NCBI GenBank assembly: GCA_022701365.1
Contig: JAKUHH010000216.1
Location: 62,001 to 126,000, forward strand
DNA from: Mycocentrospora acerina
Taxonomy: Eukaryota > Ascomycota > Dothideomycetes > Pleosporales
Length of the DNA: 64,000 nucleotides
Direction of reading: 5' to 3'
Part shown: positions 58,701 to 64,000 of the stretch, in pieces
How positions within the stretch are numbered: the first letter of the stretch is position 1
Layout: every line of letters starts with the position of its first letter
Notes under the pieces: model-generated
What the model was told of the DNA's origin: nothing
Seen by the model: only the letters and a program-made list of their open reading frames with translations
Database searches by the model: none
Program-made: the position numbers and the translations under genes

Positions 58701-61448
58701 GACTTCCCCAAGCTGCCCGACTGGGATGCCGAGGTCAAGCCTCTCAATGAGGACCTCAAGGGTATGGTGGATCTTGAGAAGGTCGTTGTTGTAACCGGTT
58801 TTGCTGAAGTCGGTCCATGGGGTAACTCTAGGACACGCTGGGAGATGGAGGCATACGGCGAGTTCTCGCTCGAGGGTTGTGTCGAAATGGCCTGGATCAT
58901 GGGCTTGATCAAGAACCACAACGGTCCGCTCAAGGGAAAGAGCTACTCTGGCTGGGTTGATGCAAAGACTGGCGAGCCAGTCGACGACAAGGACATCAAG
59001 CCAAAATACGAGAAGTACATCCTTGAGCACACTGGCATCCGTCTTATCGAGCCGGAGTTGTTCCACGGATACGACCCCAAGAAGAAGCAGCTTATGCAAG
59101 AAATCCAGATCGAGGAGGACCTGGACCCCTTCGAGGCCTCCAAGGAGCTTGCAGACGAGTTCAAGCGTCAACACGGCGACAAGGTTGAGATCTTCGCCAT
59201 TGAGGACTCTGGCGAGTACACGGTTCGAATGAAGAAGGGCGCAACTCTTCTCATCCCCAAGGCTCTGCGATTTGACCGTCTCGTTGCTGGTCAGATCCCG
59301 ACTGGCTGGGATGCGAAGAAGTTCGGTATTCCCGACGACATCATCTCTCAAGTCGATCCCGTCACTCTTTTCGTGCTTGTTTCAACTGCCGAGTGTCTTC
59401 TCTCCAGTGGTATTACCGATCCCTATGAATTCTATCAGTATGTCCATCTTTCCGAAGTTGGCAACTGTGTCGGTTCCGGTATCGGTGGTACCACCGCTCT
59501 GCGAGGCATGTACAAGGATCGCTTCCTTGACAGACCAGTCCAAAAGGACATTCTGCAAGAGTCCTTCATCAACACCATGAGCGCCTGGGTGAACATGTTG
59601 CTCATGTCATCCACTGGTCCTATCAAGACTCCTGTCGGTGCTTGTGCCACGGCTGTTGAGTCGATTGATATCGGTTACGATACTATTGTTGAAGGCAAGG
59701 CTCGTGTATGCTTCGTCGGTGGTTTTGATGACTTCCAAGAGGAGGGTTCTTACGAATTCGCCAACATGAAGGCTACCAGCAATGCTGAGGATGAAATCAA
59801 GCATGGTCGCACTCCCGCGGAGATGTCTCGACCAACCACAACCACCAGGAACGGTTTCATGGAATCCCAGGGCTGCGGTATGCAAGTCATCATGGACGCC
59901 AAGCTAGCGCTGGATATGGGTTTGCCAATCTACGGTATCATTGGATTCACCGCCACAGCTACCGACAAGATTGGCCGTTCGGTGCCTGCTCCAGGCAAGG
60001 GTGTCTTGACCACTGCTCGTGAAACACCTTCCAAATTCCCATCACCTCTGTTGGACATCAAGTACAGGAAACGACAGATGGATCTCCGACGAAAGCAAAT
60101 CAAGCAGTGGCAGGAGTCTGAGTTCATCTATCTTCAGGAAGAGATTGCGGTTATCAAGAACGCTGCTGACGAGAACTTCAACGAAGCCGAGTATCTTCAG
60201 GAGCGCGCCACTCATATCGAGCTTGAAGCCAAGCGCCAGGAGAAGGAAGCGCTCAACAGTCTCGGAAACTCTTTCTGGAAGAAGGATCCTCGCATCGCAC
60301 CTCTCCGTGGTGCCCTCGCTACCTGGGGGCTTACCATTGACGACCTTGACGTCGCTTCGTTCCATGGCACATCCACTGTTGCCAACGACAAGAACGAATC
60401 CGAAGTCATCTGCAACCAGATGCGTCATCTCGGCCGCAAGAAGGGCAATGCTCTGCTCGGTATCTTCCAGAAGTACCTCACTGGTCACCCTAAGGGTGCT
60501 GCTGGTGCATGGATGTTCAACGGCTGCTTGCAAGTGTTGAACACGGGTCTTGTCCCAGGCAATCGCAATGCCGATAACGTTGACAAGGTCATGGAGAAAT
60601 TCGACTACATTGTCTACCCCTCTCAAGCTATTCAGACCGACGGTATCAAGGCTTTCTCCGTCACCTCTTTCGGTTTCGGTCAGAAGGGTGCACAAGCTAT
60701 TGGCATTCATCCCAAATACCTCTACGCTGCACTGGACCAAGCCCAGTTTGCCTCGTACAAGCAGAAGGTTGAAGCTCGTCAGAAGAAGGCATACCGATAC
60801 TTCCACGACGGTCTTATCAACAACACCATGTTCCGGGCAAAGGACAAGGCACCTTACGAGGATGAGAAGATGCAAGAAGTCTTCCTCAACCCTCAGGCAC
60901 GTGTCGTTGTCGACAAGAAGACTTCGACGTACTCGTACCCGAAGAACCTGAACCAAGCTCCCAAGAAGGACAAGAAGGCAGAGGAGACAACTAAAATGAT
61001 TGAGTCGCTTACCCAGGCCACTGCTTCTGCCAACACAAAGGTCGGTGTCGATGTTGAGAGTATCAATGCCATCAATATTGAGAACGACACATTCATCGAG
61101 CGCAACTTCACGGACCAGGAGATTGCATACTGCAAAAAGGCGGCAAATCCCCAGGCCAGCTTCACTGGTAAATGGTCTGCGAAGGAGGCCGTTTTCAAGT
61201 CGCTTGGTGTCAAGGGTGAGGGTGCAGGTGCAGCTCTAAAGGACATTGAGATTGTCAACGATGAGACGGGCGCGCCGACTGTTCAGGTTTGTCTGTCCAA
61301 TACAACTTTATATTCACACACTAATTCACATGTGCAGCTTCACGGTCATGCCCAAGAAGAGGCTAAGCGTGTCGGCGTCAAGAAGATCAATATCAGCATC
61401 AGCCACTCGGACGAGCAAGCCGTATCGGTCGCCATTGCTCAGTTTTAG
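55760..61448 (+). CDS. FAS2: Fatty acid synthase subunit alpha
   Basis: Alpha chain of fungal fatty acid synthase. Exons are 55760..56282, 56335..61286 and 61338..61448, giving 1,861 residues. Order: C-terminal strip of the MPT domain; an Ala/Pro-rich linker (about 105-140); acyl carrier protein with the phosphopantetheine serine in GGKST (Ser177), right after the first splice; ketoacyl reductase, with [20 protein letters not shown] and [10 protein letters not shown] motifs; ketoacyl synthase with GACATAVES (Cys1278) and later [11 protein letters not shown] and [11 protein letters not shown]; and the C-terminal phosphopantetheinyl transferase ([20 protein letters not shown]). All catalytic landmarks are present. 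It is divergent from FAS1 and converges on a small basic-protein gene. Confidence 0.97.
56283..56334 (+). other. FAS2 intron 1 (52 bp)
   Basis: GTGCGT donor, GCTAAC branch point, GTCCAG acceptor. It splits the second glycine codon of GGKS in the acyl carrier domain, immediately before the modified serine. Confidence 0.9.
61287..61337 (+). other. FAS2 intron 2 (51 bp, in frame, no stop)
   Basis: GTTTGT donor, CTAAT branch point, TGTGCAG acceptor. It is a multiple of three without a stop codon, so it can be missed. Removing it rejoins APTVQ to [13 protein letters not shown] in the phosphopantetheinyl transferase domain, as expected for the family. Confidence 0.85.
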
Positions 61449-61850
61449 AGTAAATACTTTGAAATGAGTGCGGGTTGACGTTTTCTGGCGATGAGTGAAT
61501 GGTAAACGGTCCTCGGTGAGCTCACGTTTAGGACAAAAGTCAATACACTGTGGTTTTGGGTGTTTGGAGCTAGCCTTATGATTTTGGAGTCGCTGATTAT
61601 AGCCTGCCTTTGAGCGGGCTTTCTGTACCCTGGAATTAGAATGTATATATCGTTATGTTCTTGTAATACAAATGAAGGAATGAATGTTTGAACGAATGAA
61701 TGACGTATTAAGAAGAAGAAGAAAAATCTGTGGTACACACTTGTCACTTTCGTGTTGTGTGATGCGCGCGATAGTGATTTGATCGCAGCACTATTTTGGT
61801 AAACGCGGGGGAGGGGCAAGGTGGAAAACAGTAAGCAATGCTAGACCACA

Positions 61851-61876
61851 CCATCATCATCATCATCATCACCACC
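61851..61876 (+). repeat. (ATC)n microsatellite
   Basis: About eight consecutive CAT/ATC triplets downstream of FAS2, followed by ACC triplets. Confidence 0.85.
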
Positions 61877-62004
61877 ACTACGTCAGCCCTGTGTACAAGC
61901 GGATGATAGGTACACACTTAGGCAGGTAGCTATGATGTGCTACCCACACCAGATGACGGTAATAATAAAAGAACTCACACGAAACGCTCCGCAAATCCCC
62001 CGTC

Positions 62005-62030
62005 CCTCTCTCTCTCTCTCTCTCTCTCTC
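62005..62030 (+). repeat. (CT)n microsatellite
   Basis: About 13 CT dinucleotides, directly followed by two to three CATC tetramers. Confidence 0.9.
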
Positions 62031-62042
62031 CATCCATCCATT

Positions 62043-62064
62043 CATGCATGCATGGCATGCATGG
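62043..62064. repeat. GCATGCATG palindromic cluster
   Basis: Overlapping ATGCAT and GCATGC palindromes repeated in 22 bp; able to form small cruciform or hairpin structures. Confidence 0.7.
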
Positions 62065-62584
62065 ATCGACAAAACGGTTGAGCGGCGCGGATAAGCTACT
62101 TATCTCCCGTCCCATTTCGTTTCGTTTCGGTTTGTTTCGTTTCATCTCAACCAAACCAAGCCAAATCAAGCCTGTATGTCGATAGATACCTAGCCATACG
62201 AGGAGAGGCGTGTTTGCGTCATTTTCTTTTAATCCATTCACCGATCCTTTTTTATCTATCCATCTATCCATCTATTCATGCATGTTGAGCATGTGGTTGG
62301 TTGAGCTGCGGGGGAGTCTTTTTTTTTTCAAGGGTCGGGAGAGATCGGGGTGGAGGGGGATTCAACAGAATGGAGTGGAATGTGTGGAGTGGAGTGGGGA
62401 CATGGGTGGGTTAGTTGTGCTGGCTGTTTGTTTATTTATCGACTTGTTTGATTGTAGGGGTGTTGGGGTTAGGTGGGAGGAGTAGTGGGGGGAAGGAGTG
62501 AGTTGTTGAGGAAACTTGATGGATACATAGATTGATTGATCGTTTGTTTATTTGGTATTTTATTCGTGTTACTTTCTTGTAGAC

Positions 62585-62603
62585 GCTATATATATATATA
62601 TAT
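62585..62603 (+). repeat. (TA)n microsatellite
   Basis: About nine TA dinucleotides in an A/T-rich 3' flank. Confidence 0.85.
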
Positions 62604-62960
62604 ACGTTCTTGTCGGGCTTTGTGTTTGCACCTCGACTCTCTTGACTTGATCTTCGATGCGAGGGGATGAGGTTGGAGTGTGTGAGGGTTCAACTTTGTT
62701 GCGTTCTATTACATTCATTCCATTCGGTTCCAGCGATGGGGTGTTTGGTAGGGGGAAGGAAGCAGATGAGTGAGGGAATACATGGTTGTTCTTATATCTC
62801 TTTGACTCGGCGGGAAAGTGTAGTCGCCTGCTAGCTTGCATGGCAGATAAGTAGGTGCAAAGAAAGGTTTGCATACTCGAGATTGATGTGAATCCGTTTG
62901 CGATGATATGACGAAGAGATGCTGATTACATGACTCTCGCCACAATCGTAGAAGGTCTGA

Positions 62961-63432
62961 TTACTTCGCTTCGACGGCGTTCTTTGGATTCTCGGATGAG
63001 GATTTCCACTACCACACAACTCATGTCAGTTTCCACGACTCAGGTTTTGTACAGTTGCGACAAGCATGAAATAAGAGGAGACAAATCAGTCTGCAAAAGA
63101 CTAGACAAACATACCAGCTTTCCCAGCTCCTTCTGTTGCTCCTTGAATTCTAGGTCCTTGTACTCATCTCGATGCGATTTGACTGGTTTTAGTACATGTT
63201 AGTAGAGTTTACACGAAAAATGTGACTAGGCCGCATACAGACAAACACGTCAAGACGCGATCAAGACGCGTATACGTCATCTCTAGGTGTTTGGAAGTGG
63301 AAACTCACAAAAGGCTTGCATCTTGATCATGGCCGTCCTGGCTTTGTTGTTCTTACGACCCTTCGATTGGCCTGGCTTCTTGATGCCCGCGTTCTTTGCC
63401 GCGGAGGGTTTGGTGGTTGCGGGAGCTGCCAT
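62961..63432 (-). CDS. Small basic protein, HMG-box-like
   Basis: Three exons are proposed: 63432..63309, 63184..63111 and 63008..62961, giving 81 residues. Exons 1 and 2 are secure: a GTGAGT donor and an AACCAG acceptor restore QAFFKSHRDEYK across a 124-bp intron. The N-terminus is Lys/Ala/Pro-rich (KKPGQSKGRKNNK). The remainder, AFFKSHRDEYKDLEFKEQ, then KELGKSW, resembles helix 1, helix 2 and the Trp of an HMG box, shortened to about 50 residues. Exon 3 is less sure. Using a GTTTGT donor gives LGKSWY then WKSSSENPKNAVEAK and a stop. The better GTATGT donor four bases earlier shifts the frame and destroys the pattern. Chromatin or nucleolar binding is inference. Confidence 0.55.
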
Positions 63433-64000
63433 TGTGGGTACGTAATGTTGGAGAGATGATGTTGCGTTGAGAAATGTACGATTAATGGTAGAGACGGGAA
63501 AAGGGCGTTTGAAAGGGGAAACGAAGTGGTGTAACAAAGTACAGAAGACGGGAGAGGTGAAAGTGAGTATAACAACAAAAGGCAAGGAAAAGCGCTAGCC
63601 CGAGGAGGCTAGAGAGGTGATAGAGTTCAGAGGTGGACAAGTTGCGCTGTTTGAATTTCAAAGGCAGGTGAACATGACTGGCGATGGAATGCTTGATCCG
63701 TATTCTGATATGTTCCGCCGGTTGTTCAGTCTTGTCACAGAGCTCGGCAGCCACTAGAATTGATGTGTGAAGAACAAGAACAGCAGCGCTCACTCATAAT
63801 CACAGCAAGTAACATGGGGACGTAGATGTAGACGCTACAAGAGCTTTCGGGTTTGAAGAATGCGCAGTGCTGCAACATTTCCCAATTCTCACCTCTTCGT
63901 GTTTTCCCAGACATATTTCCACCGTTTTCACAAAGGAGCGCCATGAGCCAAACATGTCCCTACTGCTGCGCCTTGGCATTCTCAGCCTCGGGGCTCCCAA
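63433..64000. other. Upstream flank and window edge
   Basis: The first part is the promoter and leader of the small basic protein. The last 60 bp open a plus-strand frame from an ATG near 63942 that runs off the window (Cys-rich start SQTCPYCC), too short to judge. Minus-strand frames here of 66-103 codons have no domain. Confidence 0.4.

Larger units (their letters stand above)
61449..62960. other. Convergent intergenic region rich in microsatellites
   Basis: No gene supported. It contains GAATGAATG-like units near 61675-61705, an ATC run at 61851-61876, a CT run at 62005-62030, a GCATGCATG palindrome cluster at 62043-62064, TTTCG pentamers at 62111-62145, CATCTATC units near 62254-62275 and a TA run at 62585-62603. 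Confidence 0.7.

Noticed and set aside
58281..60956. Long minus-strand open frames (356 and 304 codons) opposite FAS2
   Set aside because: Antisense shadows of conserved FAS alpha coding sequence, without recognisable domains.
1..64000. tRNA genes, rRNA, transposons, CRISPR arrays
   Set aside because: I saw no convincing tRNA B-box in an intergenic region, no terminal repeats or transposase frames, and no spaced direct-repeat array. A tRNAscan or repeat search could overturn this.

Overview
The window is nuclear DNA of a filamentous ascomycete (Pezizomycotina). The evidence is short introns (about 45-125 bp) with GT-AG borders and CTAAC/CTGAC-like branch points, a ferrichrome-type NRPS, a CFEM protein, a fungal alpha/beta fatty acid synthase pair and a CYP52-like P450. 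The gene mix suggests Dothideomycetes, but that assignment is inference. I support fifteen protein-coding genes; one of them, the ABC transporter, runs off the left edge. I recognised no tRNA or rRNA genes, transposons or CRISPR arrays.

Region 1 (1-20.7 kb) is an intracellular-siderophore locus. An ABC transporter (minus strand, truncated by the window) is divergent from a giant NRPS of about 5,391 residues, read as (A-T-C)x4-T-C-T-C, the NPS2/SidC ferricrocin-synthetase layout. Their shared 1.2 kb promoter holds a perfect ATCWGATAA site, the binding motif of the iron-responsive GATA repressors (SreA/SRE1/URBS1).

Region 2 (20.9-29.4 kb) holds a small four-helix membrane protein (DUF7704-like), a GCIP/cyclin-D1-binding-like protein, a three-exon GPI-type CFEM protein with eight cysteines and the putative haem-binding Asp, and a single-exon 1,219-residue disordered protein. 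The CFEM gene adds a second possible iron function within 3.3 kb of the NRPS end.

Region 3 (31.9-47.4 kb) holds glucosidase II beta, a nuclear-looking protein with two copies of a C-x3-H-x13-C-x2-C module (the least explained gene here), a CYP52-type P450, a 629-residue unknown protein, a secreted phytase-like esterase and a Brl1/Brr6 nuclear-envelope protein with an 18-glutamine tract.

Region 4 (47.9-64 kb) holds the two fatty acid synthase subunits, beta (minus) and alpha (plus), transcribed divergently from a 1.5 kb promoter full of short tandem repeats. A microsatellite-rich stretch follows, then a small basic protein that looks like a short HMG-box derivative and has an unusual second splice. 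Exon boundaries were worked out by hand from frame, splice signals and protein-family continuity.
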